Assembly (NCBI GenBank): GCA_963834725.1
Contig: CAWICN010000001.1
Coordinates: 5,828,001 to 5,892,000, forward strand
Source: PALSA-693 sp963834725
GTDB taxonomy: Bacteria; Actinomycetota; Acidimicrobiia; Acidimicrobiales; Palsa-688
DNA: 64,000 bases
Reading direction: 5' to 3'
Shown here: in pieces, positions 25,606-35,021 of the stretch
How the letters are laid out: each line of letters starts with the position of its first letter
How positions within the stretch are numbered: the stretch's first letter is position 1
The notes under the pieces: generated by a model
Database searches by the model: none
What the model saw: the letters and a program-made list of their open reading frames with translations, nothing else
Told to the model about the DNA's origin: nothing
Translations under genes and position numbers: made by a program

Positions 25606-26256
25606 TCACACCTGAGGGTCGGGCTGGTCGCCGGGTGCTCCTCTCTGACCGGATTGGTTGGCTTGGTCGCCCACGTCGCTGGCGGCCTGGCGGGCCGATT
25701 GGCCGACTTCTTGTGCCGAGGAGGCGGCCTGGTCTTTTACTTCTTGGGTGGCGCTGGTGGCCGCCTGCTTGACCTCGCCCAGGGCAGTCTGGGCTCTCTC
25801 TTGCAGGTTCTGTTTGACTTCTTGGGCGGCGACCTGGGCCTGCTGGACCGCGGGTTGTGCTGTCTCGCCGACTCTGGCGGCCACCTGGCGTTCCCGTTCG
25901 CTGGCCGGGATCACCGACGCAGCCATTAGCCCTAGCCCGAAGGCGATCAGCCCGGCCGCCAACGGGTTGCCCTGGGTTTGGGCCTTGGCCGCCTGGGGGA
26001 CCTGTTGCACGGATTGGACGACGCCTGGGGCCGTGTCGCCGGCCGATGCCGCCGCCCCCTCGACGATCTGGGTCACGTTTTCGGCGCTGCCCATGACAGC
26101 GGTGCGGATGCCGGTGAATCGGTCCTTGACCCGGCTGGTCTGACGGTGGGCCATCTGTTTGGGGCTGACCTTTTCGCTGATGGCGCTCAGGGTCTGGGAC
26201 ATGTCGTCCCGGGCGCCGGCGATCTCGGCTTTCACGATGTCGGATTCTTGGCCCAT
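25606..26256 (-). CDS. DUF3618-domain protein with amphipathic repeats
   Basis: ATG 26256 follows AGGAGG, giving 216 residues. The N-terminal DUF3618 block is plain (DIVKAEIAGARDDMSQTLSAISEKVSPKQM), followed by GLIAFGLGLMAASVIPASERER, a single hydrophobic segment. The C-terminal half is Ala/Gln-rich with heptad-like repeats (QQAQVAAQEVKQNLQERAQTAL, SATQEVKDQAASSAQEVGQSA), resembling apolipoprotein or LEA-like amphipathic helices. It overlaps the preceding holin-like gene by 25 bases. This three-gene set is common in actinobacteria and likely acts at the membrane under stress; the mechanism is unknown. Confidence 0.85.
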   Translation of the reverse strand: MGQESDIVKAEIAGARDDMSQTLSAISEKVSPKQMAHRQTSRVKDRFTGIRTAVMGSAENVTQIVEGAAASAGDTAPGVVQSVQQVPQAAKAQTQGNPLAAGLIAFGLGLMAASVIPASERERQVAARVGETAQPAVQQAQVAAQEVKQNLQERAQTALGEVKQAATSATQEVKDQAASSAQEVGQSARQAASDVGDQANQSGQRGAPGDQPDPQV

Positions 26257-26693
26257 TGGATGTCCTCCTTGACCGTCTCGACGGTCTGCTCGGGTACGGG
26301 GTGCACCTTGCGGAGCCGGTCTCGTCCGGCCATGAACAGGATGGCGGCGGTAATGGCGTACAGGCCGCCCATGATCAAAAACGCCCATCCGGTGGGCATG
26401 ACCTCGGCCAGGCCCCAGGCCGCGGCGAACGACAGCATTAGCAAGCAGAACATAGCGGCCACGCCGGTTCCGCCCATTAGTCCGGCCCCTTTGGCGGCCT
26501 TGGTGGCCTCCTCCTTGATCTCTATTTTGGCCAGCTCGATCTCTTTGCGGAACAGGATGGACAGGTCGTCGGTCATCCGGGAAACCAGCTCGCCCACGCT
26601 GGCGTCGCTGCTCGGTGCCGCGGCTGACCGTCCCAAAGACGGCTCCAGCCGCTGGATGCTCGGACCTCCGGCGGGGGGTTCGGTGCTGCTCAC
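26232..26693 (-). CDS. Phage-holin-family (DUF1469-like) membrane protein
   Basis: The 153-residue product has an N-terminal amphipathic part (SVGELVSRMTDDLSILFRKEIELAKIEIKEEA is characteristic in its LFRKEIELAK core) and two membrane helices (GGTGVAAMFCLLMLSFAAAWGLAEV, WAFLIMGGLYAITAAILFM), ending in KEDIQWAKNPTS. This is the plan of the actinobacterial Phage_holin_3_6 family, which in cells without a prophage is a structural membrane protein rather than a lysis factor. It starts by a 4-base overlap with the upstream gene. Confidence 0.85.
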   Translation of the reverse strand: MSSTEPPAGGPSIQRLEPSLGRSAAAPSSDASVGELVSRMTDDLSILFRKEIELAKIEIKEEATKAAKGAGLMGGTGVAAMFCLLMLSFAAAWGLAEVMPTGWAFLIMGGLYAITAAILFMAGRDRLRKVHPVPEQTVETVKEDIQWAKNPTS

Positions 26694-27337
26694 AGGCCAG
26701 GAACCTCAGAGGGGGTCACCGGCGCCACCGGGGCGGGACGGGGCGGCACGGCCAAAGGCTCGCCTTGGTAGAGGTCAGCGGGCGTCGGGGGCTGGGCCGG
26801 CCAGCTCGGCGTGGGGGAGTCTTCTTCTTGCTGGCCGGTGGCGTGCTGGACCGCACCGGCCCTGACCAGGCGGCCCACCGCCAACCCGAGGGCGGCGGCG
26901 CCAACCAGGAACACACCGGGTCGGCGCCGGGCGAAGCGCTGCAGGTCGTCGACCATCCCGTCGAAGCCGCCGCTGCCCATCCGTTCCACCACCTGGTCCA
27001 GGCGCGACACCAGTTGCCCGGCCACGTCGGGCAGGGAGCCGGCCTCCTCGGGGCGTCCCGCGGCCAGGGCCCGGCCCTGGTCCCGGAGGCGCCCCAGCGA
27101 CTCGGCCAGCCGCTGGGTTTGGGTCTCGGCCTGGCGCCGGGCCTGATCTTTGGTCTCGCCGAGGAGGTCCCCGGCTCGGGCGGCGGCCTCGCCGCCCACC
27201 TGTCGGGCCTGCTCCACGGCGGTGCCGGCTACCGCCTTGGCCTGCTCGCCGGCTTGCTGGGACACCTGGCCGGCCTTGTCGGCCGCGGTGCCGGCCACCT
27301 CCTGGCCGGCGGCCGCGCCACCCCTACGGTCTGTCAT
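26690..27337 (-). CDS. Ala-rich coiled protein of the DUF3618/holin operon
   Basis: A 215-residue protein, first of the three-gene operon. Residues 1-90 are helical and Ala/Gln/Glu-rich (AADKAGQVSQQAGEQAKAVAG, DQARRQAETQTQRLAESLGRL). A conserved-looking central part (VAGQLVSRLDQVVERMGSGGFDGMVDDLQRFARRRPGVFLVGAAALGLAVGRL ends in one hydrophobic segment) is followed by a Pro-rich tail. The RRPGVFLVGAAALGLAVGR segment is common to envelope proteins encoded beside DUF3618 genes. No enzymatic motif is seen. Upstream (minus strand) GGGTAT occurs near 27393, but without a good -35. Confidence 0.7.
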   Translation of the reverse strand: MTDRRGGAAAGQEVAGTAADKAGQVSQQAGEQAKAVAGTAVEQARQVGGEAAARAGDLLGETKDQARRQAETQTQRLAESLGRLRDQGRALAAGRPEEAGSLPDVAGQLVSRLDQVVERMGSGGFDGMVDDLQRFARRRPGVFLVGAAALGLAVGRLVRAGAVQHATGQQEEDSPTPSWPAQPPTPADLYQGEPLAVPPRPAPVAPVTPSEVPGL

Positions 27338-27401
27338 GTTTTCCTCCGGATCGGTTGCTGCTGGTTGAGATACCCGGGTCGGGCCCCGGTATCGGTCAAG
27401 C

Positions 27402-28187
27402 TCAAGGCCGCGGTGTCCGCTCGGCCTGGATCTTCTCCTTGCGGATCTGCTCTTTGATGTGCTGCTCTTCGGTTACGGTCGTTTTGACCAGGCGGACCCG
27501 CTCCTTGGGCATCACTCGTTTGGTGATGACCACTTGCTCTTCGTAGAGGATCAGCTCGCCGACCGGTTCGTGGCCGTCTCGAAGTTCGCCGTCCATCTCC
27601 ATGTCAGGTGCGGATCCCGGCGGGAGAGGGGCTCGTTCGAGCACCAGTTCCTCTCGGCGCAGCTTGACGGGTAGCTGAACGTCCTCGACCACCACCTGCT
27701 TGACGAGACGAACCCGTTCGCCTGGGCGCACCGAGCGTCGCAGGCGCCGCTGCTCCTCGGAGGGGGTCATGGCATCGTCGGGTTGCTTTTTCGCAGCCGA
27801 CCGCCCGGGCCGGCCCGGCTCCCCGGATGTTCCGGACGTCCCGGCCGACCGGCCTTTGGCTGCCCCTCGGCGAGGGGGCTTCAACCCGTAGTGCAGGCGC
27901 AACGTCCCTGCTTCGCCCGTGTCGATATCACCCCGGCGAGGCGTAAGCCGGGGCGCAGCCAGGATCTGGTCCAAGGCGAAGGGCGTCTGCAAGGTGTCCC
28001 CGATCTGGCGGCTGCCCTCGACCGGAATCCAACGGGCGCGGCGCCCCGGGCCTCCCGACAGCACCAACCACTCCGGTCGTCGGTCGAGCTGGCTAAGCCA
28101 GACATCTTTAACTTTGCCGACTCTCTGGCCGGACGCGGTGGCAACGGAGAGCCCTTGCCAACGGTGCCCAGCGGCCAACTCTGCCAC
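27402..28187 (-). CDS. PRC-barrel and DUF2382 (YsnF/AvaK) protein
   Basis: A 261-residue protein with an N-terminal PRC-barrel (residues about 8-75, GLSVATASGQRVGKVKDVWL, WLVLSGGPGRRARWIPVEG) and a C-terminal DUF2382 domain (residues about 145-255, QRRLRRSVRPGERVRLVKQVVVEDVQLPV, EEVVITKRV-like EEQVVITKRVMPKERVRLVKTTV). A low-complexity Gly/Ser/Arg linker joins them. Such proteins are found in stress-induced gene sets of actinobacteria and cyanobacteria; their biochemical role is unknown. It lies just upstream of the DUF3618 operon on the same strand. Confidence 0.85.
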   Translation of the reverse strand: MAELAAGHRWQGLSVATASGQRVGKVKDVWLSQLDRRPEWLVLSGGPGRRARWIPVEGSRQIGDTLQTPFALDQILAAPRLTPRRGDIDTGEAGTLRLHYGLKPPRRGAAKGRSAGTSGTSGEPGRPGRSAAKKQPDDAMTPSEEQRRLRRSVRPGERVRLVKQVVVEDVQLPVKLRREELVLERAPLPPGSAPDMEMDGELRDGHEPVGELILYEEQVVITKRVMPKERVRLVKTTVTEEQHIKEQIRKEKIQAERTPRP

Positions 28188-28356
28188 TACGGATGCCTCT
28201 CAGAGCTGCCGGTCGGGGTCTTCAACCTCGGGTCATAACGCCCAGACAGTGAAAGCATCTGAATGTCATGCCCCGGTTGTTCATCTCCGTTAATGCTTTC
28301 GGCCTCGTTTCGATGGCACCCTCCGCCAGAACGGCGGTGGGCGCCCGTTCGCTGTG

Positions 28357-28629
28357 TTAGCGGATTCCGCTGCCGTTGTCGGTGCCGAGATGGTTGAGGT
28401 GACCCTGCAGCGTGTCGACCAGCCGGCGAGCGGCTCCGGCGGCCCGGCCGCCGGGAAGCTCGTGTGGTTCGACGTCGTATGCCAACACCAGCAGGCCGAC
28501 CGCTTCCACCTCGCTCAAACACACCGGTTTAGGTGGCAGCCGGCCCCCGCTGTTCTGAGCCTGCTGCGCCTCCTCGGCCAGCTCGTCGGAAAGCCAGCGC
28601 CAGAAGTCCTTTTCGGTAGATTCGGTCAT
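28357..28629 (-). CDS. Small hypothetical acidic protein
   Basis: ATG 28629 gives 90 residues: ESTEKDFWRWLSDELAEEAQ, then a Gly/Pro-rich hinge, CLSEVEAVGLLVLAYDVEPHELPG and a helix with RRLVDTLQGHLNHLG. It is soluble and acidic. The longer frame to 28665 adds only basic residues without features. No family recognised; the ordered composition and position among stress genes favour a real gene. Confidence 0.55.
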   Translation of the reverse strand: MTESTEKDFWRWLSDELAEEAQQAQNSGGRLPPKPVCLSEVEAVGLLVLAYDVEPHELPGGRAAGAARRLVDTLQGHLNHLGTDNGSGIR

Positions 28630-29223
28630 GGATTTTTGTGATCTCCGCTTCGCGCCGCTCCTCATAGTGGGATTCGGTTATCTACGGTTGACACGCCCAG
28701 CCGCCCGGCGCGTAACACAAACCGTCCACATTTTTCTCCGGGATGATTCAGGGGCCAACCACGTGGCGGTGGTGGGCGCCGCCAGGTGTGCACCCTCAGC
28801 GCTGAGCAGCGTCGCCCCTTCGACGGCGGTGACACCGAGGCTGGCCGGATAGGCGGGCGGCGGGGTGACCAGAGGCGCCACGTGGTCGTCGCCCCGCAAG
28901 GTCAACCTCGCCCGGCCCTCACTCGGCCCCTCCCCGAACCGGCGGCCTGGGTGCGTTTGGTAATCCTGGGTGCGCTGGGGAGCGGGAAATCGCTAAAACC
29001 GTGCCCAAGGCGCAAAATGCACCCGCTGTTAGAGGCGTCCACCCGGCCCGCTGATGCCCGGACGCCACCGTGATGATGAACATCGGGTGATCGAGGTGTG
29101 ACACGAGACACTGCTAAGCCTCTTCGGTGCCGCCCGGCAGCCTTGTCATGACTGGAATGGGCCCAAACTCCCCGAGCTTCATGCACGATTGTCGGCTGGA
29201 CGAACTGTCCCGGCCGGGCCAGC
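28630..29223. other. Interval without a supported gene
   Basis: About 600 bases. Short ORFs on both strands (for example 28678-28905 minus) show no family features. No clear repeats or hairpins seen. Confidence 0.5.
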
Positions 29224-29249
29224 GTGGAATGTGCGCTCACAATGGGTAG
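29224..29249 (+). promoter_or_regulatory. Possible SigB/SigF-type promoter of hemerythrin gene
   Basis: GTGG, 16 bases, GGGTAG; the -10 ends nine bases before GTG 29259. The -35 is weak; the call rests on the fixed distance to the start codon shared with other genes. Confidence 0.45.
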
Positions 29250-29258
29250 AACTGGAAG

Positions 29259-29828
29259 GTGACCGAATCTGCGCTCGCCGTGCTGGAGGAGCAGCATCGA
29301 GGGCTCGAAACCTTGTTCGAACGGGTGAGCTCGCCCGATGCCGACCGGCCCGGTGTTCTCCATACCTTGCTGAAGGATCTGGCCGCGCATATCGCGGCCG
29401 AGCGCAGTGCTGTTCATCTCAAGCTCAAGCATGAGAGCATCGGTGGTGACCGGCTCGCCGATCAGCTGCTCGATGACTATCAGCGCATGGAGAAGTTGAT
29501 GGTGCTGATCGAGCGGCGAAAGGTCAATTCTCCTGACCTGCCTCAGCTCGTGACCGACCTGCGCGCCGTCACCGTCGAGCACGTGGAACGGGTTCGATCC
29601 AAAGTGGCACCCGCCCTGCGCGAGGGTCTGTCCGAGCAGGAACTGGCAGAGATGGGCGAGCAGATCACCGCTGCGGACGAAATGGTGGTGTCCCATCCGC
29701 ACCCCCACTTGCTTGCTCTCGGTCCTCTCTCCACGATAACTACGCGCCTGGCCTCTCACTTCGACCGGCTCCGGGACAGGACGGTCAACAATCGGCAGCC
29801 CCCAAGCAGTCCTACTGAGTCTCGGTAG
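29259..29828 (+). CDS. Hemerythrin-like (HHE) domain protein
   Basis: A 189-residue soluble protein from GTG 29259. The HHE residues are present in order: LEEQHRGLETLFERV, HIAAERSAVHLKLKHE, DDYQRMEKLMVLIERR and VTVEHVERVRSKVAPALREGL, followed by a helical C-terminus ending in a polar tail. It is a single-domain relative of the double HHE protein at 3493-4608, and both have the same leaderless promoter geometry, suggesting shared stress control. Iron or oxygen binding is likely; function is unknown. Confidence 0.8.
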   Translation: MTESALAVLEEQHRGLETLFERVSSPDADRPGVLHTLLKDLAAHIAAERSAVHLKLKHESIGGDRLADQLLDDYQRMEKLMVLIERRKVNSPDLPQLVTDLRAVTVEHVERVRSKVAPALREGLSEQELAEMGEQITAADEMVVSHPHPHLLALGPLSTITTRLASHFDRLRDRTVNNRQPPSSPTESR

Positions 29829-29982
29829 CCCTTGCATCCGGAGGCCGATACGGGGGGCCGCTCCCGAGTTCTCCCGTCGCCAGAAGGTCCAGACCTCCAC
29901 CGCAAGCGGGTTCTACTTGCACGACCGGAGACCGGGTCGTCGGGTGGAGCTGGCGGCCGGCCTCCTGCAGATTGATCTCGTA

Positions 29983-31440
29983 TCATCTGACATCGACAGG
30001 AGCGGTTCGATGATCATGAGGCCGGTGATCGCTCCTGGGCCGACGGCTCGGACGCGGCGGCCGTCGCGACGTCCGTAAGGTAGGTGCGCCGGCCCGGAGG
30101 AGGAGCAGACCGGCAATTGCCAGGGGCGCGAGCATAGTGAGAAACGTGTATTTGAGCCCAATCGTCCCGGCTTCTGTGAATTTGGCGTGATTCTCGTTCA
30201 CGCCGGCGGCGAGGCCATTGGAGTTGCCGCCGCCCAGTGGGAACGAAAGTACGCCGAACAGCAGTGGGGCTACAGCCTCCAGGATGGTACGGACGGCGGT
30301 GCGAATGGACTCGGCCCGCCCCCACATCTGGGACGGAACCACATCCAGGCGAGCCGCGTCGACCGGGGGGTTTGGCGCGGCCAGGGCGAAGGCGGCCACA
30401 AGGAATAGAGGCAGCCCTATCAGGACCGATCCGGTCGGCAGGGCCGGGATGAAGACCACGACGGCTACGAGGAAGCCCGCTCCGCCAACAAGGAGGCGGG
30501 CGTCAACCCGACCCCGGTAGATGAAGCGGTCCGTCCATCGGCCCGAGGCCAATACGCCCGCTATGGCTGCGAGGCCGATGAGGAGGAAGAAGATGGTGGC
30601 CATTCCCTGGCCGATCCCGAAGCGACCCCGCGCATAAATCAGCGCGAAGGTGCGCACACCGCTCAAGAAGAAGTATCCCAGCGCGGAGGCGATGATCAGG
30701 CTGAGGTTGGTGCGCACACGGCATACCCACCGAATGGCCTGCCACGCCGTCAACCGGGAGTCTGCGGCCCTCACCAGTGATTCGTCAGGTTCGATATCGC
30801 TGTGCTCGATCATGGTGAGCACCGGATGCTCGTCGGGCGCGGTGACGGGCTCGTCGGGCTCGTCGGGCTCTGTCCCGACATCGATGGCCGCCCTGTCAGG
30901 GTCCGGCTCTTCTGGATTGGCCGAGCGAATCTCCTCATCGCCCTCCAACAGCCGGCTCTGACCGCCCCTGGCGGGCTCAGGGAAACGGTGGTGGATGGTC
31001 CATGACAGGGCCAGGCTGGGCAGAGCCAGGATGGCGAGGCCCACCCGCCACGAGGTGGCCGCCCCGATATCACCGGCAATGGCGACGCCGAGCCCCGCTC
31101 CAAGGAGTTCGCCGGTCAGGATCATCCCGTAGATCCGGCTTCGCTCCTGGGCGCCGAACAGATCCCCGGTCAGGGATGCAACTGCCGGACCCGCGGTAGC
31201 CGTGACCGCCCCGAGGGCCACCCGGGTCGCCAGTAGCATCACGAAAGTAGAGGAAATCCCGATGTCAGTTCCGTCGCCCCCCAGACCAGGATGCTGATGG
31301 ATAAAAGCCGGGTCCGACTGGTCCGGTCGGTCAGGACTCCAACCGGCATCGTCGCCACGGCGCCCGCCAGAGTCGACACCGTAACCAGCAGCCCGATACC
31401 GGCATTGTTCAATCGGAACGCGGACTCGAGGCTAGGCGCC
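29983..31440 (-). pseudogene. MFS transporter paralogue, 5'-truncated and frameshifted
   Basis: The intact-looking frame (29983-31242, 419 residues) starts in the middle of an MFS protein (MLLATRVALGAVTATAGPAVASLTGD). The missing segment is still readable in another frame upstream (ESAFRLNNAGIGLLVTV and GVLTDRTSRTRLLSISILVW), so there is a frameshift near 31275. Helix 1 is absent: the homology begins right at the stop of the neighbouring dehydrogenase. Motifs parallel the MFS at 17432-19291 (SLTGDLFGAQERSRIYG, VPSQMWGRAESIRT). Confidence 0.72.
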
Positions 31441-32292
31441 GGGATGTCGCTCGATGTAGAGGCGAGCGACGGCCACCATGTCCTCGTCGTCCATCGACGC
31501 CTCGACGGCGGCCTGGTACAGGTCGTGCACCGTGGTGGCGAGGGGCAGGTCGCGATCCGCCGACCTGGCCGCTTCGATAGCCAGGCGGGTGTCCTTGGCG
31601 GCCAGCACCGTCGTCCACCAGGCTGGACCGGATCCGTCGACGATGCCTTTGAACCGGTTCTTGAAGCCCGTCGCGAGCATGGGAGAGTCGAAGAGCAGGT
31701 CGGTGAGCTGCTCGTCGCTGAGCCCGCCGGCCCGGCCGACGGTGAGGGCTTCGGCGACGGTCACGATTCCGGAGAGGAGCAGGAGGTTGACGGCCAGCTT
31801 GCCGGCTGAGGCCAGCTCCGGTCGCGGGTAGCGCTTGAGAGTGCCGCCCAGGCTGTGCCAGACGGGACCGAGCTGGTCGATGACCGTGGCCGCGCCGCCG
31901 GCCAGGTAGGTGGCCTGCCCACCCCGGACCGCTTGGGGGGCGCCCAGGATCGGCAGCGCTACGAAGCGGTCGAAGGCCCGTCCCAGTTCCGCGCTCAACG
32001 CCGGCGAGATGGTTGACGTCTCCAGGTACGGTCTCGAGCTGATCGCGTCGCGGACGGTGGCGGAGCGCAGGGCCAGATCGTGCACCGCTTCGTCATCGGC
32101 CAGGCTGACGACGACCACCTCGGCGCCCGAGACAGCCGCAGCGGGGCTGTCGGCTTCGGACGCCCCGCCAGTGACCAGCTCGTCGGCCTTGCCGCGGGAC
32201 CGGTTCCAGACCATCAGATCGTGGCCTCCATCGATGAGCCGTTGCGCCACCGCCCGTCCCATCCGCCCGAGTCCCAGGACGGCTATCTTCAT
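31432..32292 (-). CDS. 3-hydroxyisobutyrate dehydrogenase-like NAD(P) oxidoreductase
   Basis: ATG 32292 is eight bases after GGAGG, better than the GTG at 32298. The 286-residue protein starts with the Rossmann motif IAVLGLGRMGRAVAQRL and WNRSRGKADEL. The substrate loop is altered (FVALPILGAPQAVRGGQATYLAGG rather than the usual DAPVSGG), and the catalytic-Lys helix reads SAGKLAVNLLLLSGIVTVAEAL. Beta-hydroxyacid dehydrogenases of this kind oxidise or reduce short hydroxyacids; a role as imine reductase-like enzyme is also possible. Substrate unknown. Confidence 0.82.
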   Translation of the reverse strand: MKIAVLGLGRMGRAVAQRLIDGGHDLMVWNRSRGKADELVTGGASEADSPAAAVSGAEVVVVSLADDEAVHDLALRSATVRDAISSRPYLETSTISPALSAELGRAFDRFVALPILGAPQAVRGGQATYLAGGAATVIDQLGPVWHSLGGTLKRYPRPELASAGKLAVNLLLLSGIVTVAEALTVGRAGGLSDEQLTDLLFDSPMLATGFKNRFKGIVDGSGPAWWTTVLAAKDTRLAIEAARSADRDLPLATTVHDLYQAAVEASMDDEDMVAVARLYIERHPGA

Positions 32293-32335
32293 CGCCACGA
32301 CCTCCCGCGGCGGAGCGGCGACATGGTCACCGTTC

Positions 32336-33007
32336 TTAGAGGTGGAGGGCTTCCACGCGCCGGGTCAGGTTGACCGCATGGTCGCCGAGGCGCTCGTAGA
32401 AGCGGGAGAGCAGGGTGACCTGCGCGGCTACTGAGGGGGTCATGTGGCCGGAGGCGACTTCGTTGCTGAGGCGCTCGTGAAGGACATCGAGTTCCTCGTC
32501 CGCGTCGTCGAGCTCGACACCCTGCGCCGCTCGGTTCACATAGGCGATGGCCGCCATGTTCCACATGGCCGACGCCACCTCGGACATGCGCTGTACCAAC
32601 CCTCGACTCAGCGGTGTCATCTCGCGGCCCAGGTCGGTGAGGGAACGCTGGGCGATGTGTTCGGCGAGATCGGCGCTGCGCTCCAGCTCCGGGAGCATGA
32701 GGAGGATGCCGACCGCCTGCCGGAGGCTGGTCGGGTCGAGTGTCTGCCGGCTGATCATCTGCCAGGTCGAGTTTTCCACCCGGGCGGTCAGTTCGTCGAT
32801 AGTTCGGTCGCCGGCGACCACCGATAGCCCGAGTTCGTGATCCTGATCGAGGAGGGCCATGGTGGCTCCGGCCAACGCTTCGCGGACCAGCGCGAACAGT
32901 TGTGCCACGCTCTGGTCGATCGACGCGAGCGCGGGGTCGCGGGTGGCGCTTTCTGGCGTGCCACCCTGGAGCTCCTCGGACCGTCGCCTCCGTGTCGATT
33001 CGAGCAT
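32336..33007 (-). CDS. phoU: PhoU-like phosphate-signalling protein
   Basis: A 223-residue all-helical protein with two PhoU three-helix repeats: MALLDQDHELGLSVVAGDRTID..NSTWQMISRQTLDP in outline for the first, and EELDVLHERLSNEV..FYERLGDHAVNLTRRV for the second; LMLPELERSADLAEHIA and the acidic E/DxxxD pairs for metal clusters are present. PhoU damps the Pst transporter and PhoR signalling. No pst or phoR genes are in the window. It starts 44 bases upstream of the dehydrogenase and could be co-transcribed with it. Confidence 0.85.
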   Translation of the reverse strand: MLESTRRRRSEELQGGTPESATRDPALASIDQSVAQLFALVREALAGATMALLDQDHELGLSVVAGDRTIDELTARVENSTWQMISRQTLDPTSLRQAVGILLMLPELERSADLAEHIAQRSLTDLGREMTPLSRGLVQRMSEVASAMWNMAAIAYVNRAAQGVELDDADEELDVLHERLSNEVASGHMTPSVAAQVTLLSRFYERLGDHAVNLTRRVEALHL

Positions 33008-33355
33008 CGTTCACCCACTGTATTGATGAACTGGCGCGCCAACCTGAGGCGCGTGGGCATCACATGCCCTCCGGCTACTCGTTAACCGTCCATTCATTGT
33101 CCACCCATGCGACGAATGTCGGCAAGAAGTCGGGAATCGTCATAGCGTCCTGTAGGCCGGAGAGACCCGCAGTGACCTGTTCGACCGTTTGAGCAGGCCC
33201 CGGGAGCGCAGGGCCGAGAAGCGCGAGACGACCCCCGACCACGAGGGGGACAAGGAGGATCGGGGGTCGCTCGAGCTAACGGCACCTGGATAATGTTTCC
33301 CAGCGTCCGGCGGATCCAAACGGGCGGGACGCCGATTTATTTCAGCGGCCAACCG
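33008..33355. other. Interval without a supported gene
   Basis: About 350 bases between PhoU and the DHA2 exporter, both on the minus strand. I see no gene or clear repeat. Confidence 0.5.
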
Positions 33356-34813
33356 TCATCCAGCCGATGCAGACTCCGCGGCCGGGACCACATCGGACGG
33401 CGAGCCGGGGAGCGCCTGCTGCCAGGATGCGGCGCGAGCTCGCGGTATGGCCAGAGCCGACACCCCCGCCAGAAGGAAGCATCCCCCGAGCACGAGGAAG
33501 CTGATGGTGTAGGCGCTGACGTGGGGAAAGGCGCCGACCGCCACTCCCGAGGCCAGGATGGTGGCAATGAACTGACTGCCCAAGGCACCACCGATGGTGC
33601 GCACGTTGGCATTCATACCGGTTGCGACCCCGGTCTGGGACACAGGGACGGCGTTGACAACGAGATTGGACATCGCGGCAAATCCCAAACCCGTGCCGAG
33701 GCCCATCACTGCGGTGGCCGCGAAGAACTGCCACGGGTGTCCGTGGGCGGCCGCTAGCAGCCAGAAGCCCAGGCCGCCGAGAACGCCTCCGATGGCCAGG
33801 GCAGCCTTGGATCCGATGGCGGCAGTGACAGGGCCGTTGACGAAACCGACGACCAGCATGCCCAGGGACTGTGGCACCAGGAAGAGTCCAGCCATGGCGG
33901 GCGATGCCGCGAACCCGTAGCCATGGGATGCCGTCGTCTCGACGAACGGCGGGATGACAACGGCCGATGCGTACATGCCGGCGCCGAGCAGCAGAGCCGA
34001 GAGGTTGGTCCACCAGACGGTGGGAATCCGCATCATGCGCATGTCCACCAGCGGATGGCGGGCGCGAAGCTCGCTGTGTACCCACGCCGCGAAGAGGATG
34101 ATCGACGTGGCCTCCAGACCGAGGATCAGGGGGGAAGTCCAACCCCAGACCGGCGCCTCGCTCACGGCAAGCAGCAGAGCGAGTAGCCATCCGGCCAGGA
34201 GGATGCCGCCCAGGACATTGACGCCGCCCGGGCTACGGATAGGGGACTCTGGCACGAACCGGATCACCGCAGCCAATGCAACGATCACGGCCGGAAGCGG
34301 TATCCAGAACAGCCACTGGATCGAGAGGTGCTCGACGATCACGCCGCCGAGAGCGAGGCCCAGGCCACTGCCGATCCCCATCAGCATGGAGATCAACCCG
34401 ATTCCGGTCGGCATCCGATCGATTGGGAACTCGTCACGAATGATGCCGAACGACAGCGGGAACAGGGCTCCAGCCAGGCCTTGTATCAGCCGGGCCACTA
34501 TCAGCAGCTCCAGGGAGGTGGCCAGGGCCGCGAGCAGGGTGCCGAGGGCCAGAGCGGCGAGCACAACCACCAGCAGCCGTTGCTTGCCGTGTATGTCGCC
34601 CATGCGGCCGAGGATGGGGGTGGCCACCGACGCGCTCAAGAGGTAGGCCGTCAAGGTCCACGTGGCCGCATCGGCAGAGACGTGCATCTGGTGCTCGATC
34701 GCGGGGAGGGCCGGGAGTACCAGGGACTGCAGCACGACGAACGCCAGGGTGCCGGTGGCCAGGGCCGCGAAGGTCAGCATGTAGTGCTGACGTTGAGGAG
34801 TCTGAACGTGCAT
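33356..34813 (-). CDS. MFS multidrug exporter, DHA2 (14-TM) type
   Basis: A 485-residue membrane protein with about 14 helices. Signature features: helix 1 FAALATGTLAFVVLQSLVLPALPAI, the WTLTAYLLSASVATPILGRMGDIHGKQRLLV block (motif D1 and motif A), and the antiporter motif C-like MLMGIGSGLGLALGGVIVEHL. DHA2 proteins exchange protons for lipophilic drugs. It is monocistronic and divergent from the acyl-CoA dehydrogenase; no regulator gene is adjacent. Confidence 0.87.
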   Translation of the reverse strand: MHVQTPQRQHYMLTFAALATGTLAFVVLQSLVLPALPAIEHQMHVSADAATWTLTAYLLSASVATPILGRMGDIHGKQRLLVVVLAALALGTLLAALATSLELLIVARLIQGLAGALFPLSFGIIRDEFPIDRMPTGIGLISMLMGIGSGLGLALGGVIVEHLSIQWLFWIPLPAVIVALAAVIRFVPESPIRSPGGVNVLGGILLAGWLLALLLAVSEAPVWGWTSPLILGLEATSIILFAAWVHSELRARHPLVDMRMMRIPTVWWTNLSALLLGAGMYASAVVIPPFVETTASHGYGFAASPAMAGLFLVPQSLGMLVVGFVNGPVTAAIGSKAALAIGGVLGGLGFWLLAAAHGHPWQFFAATAVMGLGTGLGFAAMSNLVVNAVPVSQTGVATGMNANVRTIGGALGSQFIATILASGVAVGAFPHVSAYTISFLVLGGCFLLAGVSALAIPRARAASWQQALPGSPSDVVPAAESASAG

Positions 34814-35021
34814 GAAAGATCGGCCTGCCTACCCGGTGAACAACGTGTCGTCCGATCCTACCCGCTCCTTCGTCCCCCGGCATCCTCGACGAGAGTTTTA
34901 CTATCCAACCCGGGGTTGGTAAGGTGTCTGGAGGATCGCCGCGGACCTTGGGGGATCTCGGTGCTTACCAGCCGAGACCGCAAGGTGATCGGCGGACGAG
35001 GGGAGAGGCAGAGGAACAGGG

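Noticed and set aside
25303..25929. 208-codon plus-strand frame with a TATAAT nearby
   Set aside because: No -35 or ribosome site and it runs antisense into the DUF3618 gene.
26232..26693. Holin-family gene as sign of a prophage
   Set aside because: No capsid, tail, integrase or lysin genes nearby; the DUF3618 neighbour shows it is the chromosomal envelope set.
27362..27400. GGGTAT with TTGACC 18 bases upstream before the Ala-rich gene
   Set aside because: Hybrid of two promoter types with non-standard spacing; not convincing enough to list.
28678..28905. 75-codon minus-strand frame in the 28.6-29.2 kb gap
   Set aside because: No ribosome site or recognisable motif; could be chance in GC-rich DNA.
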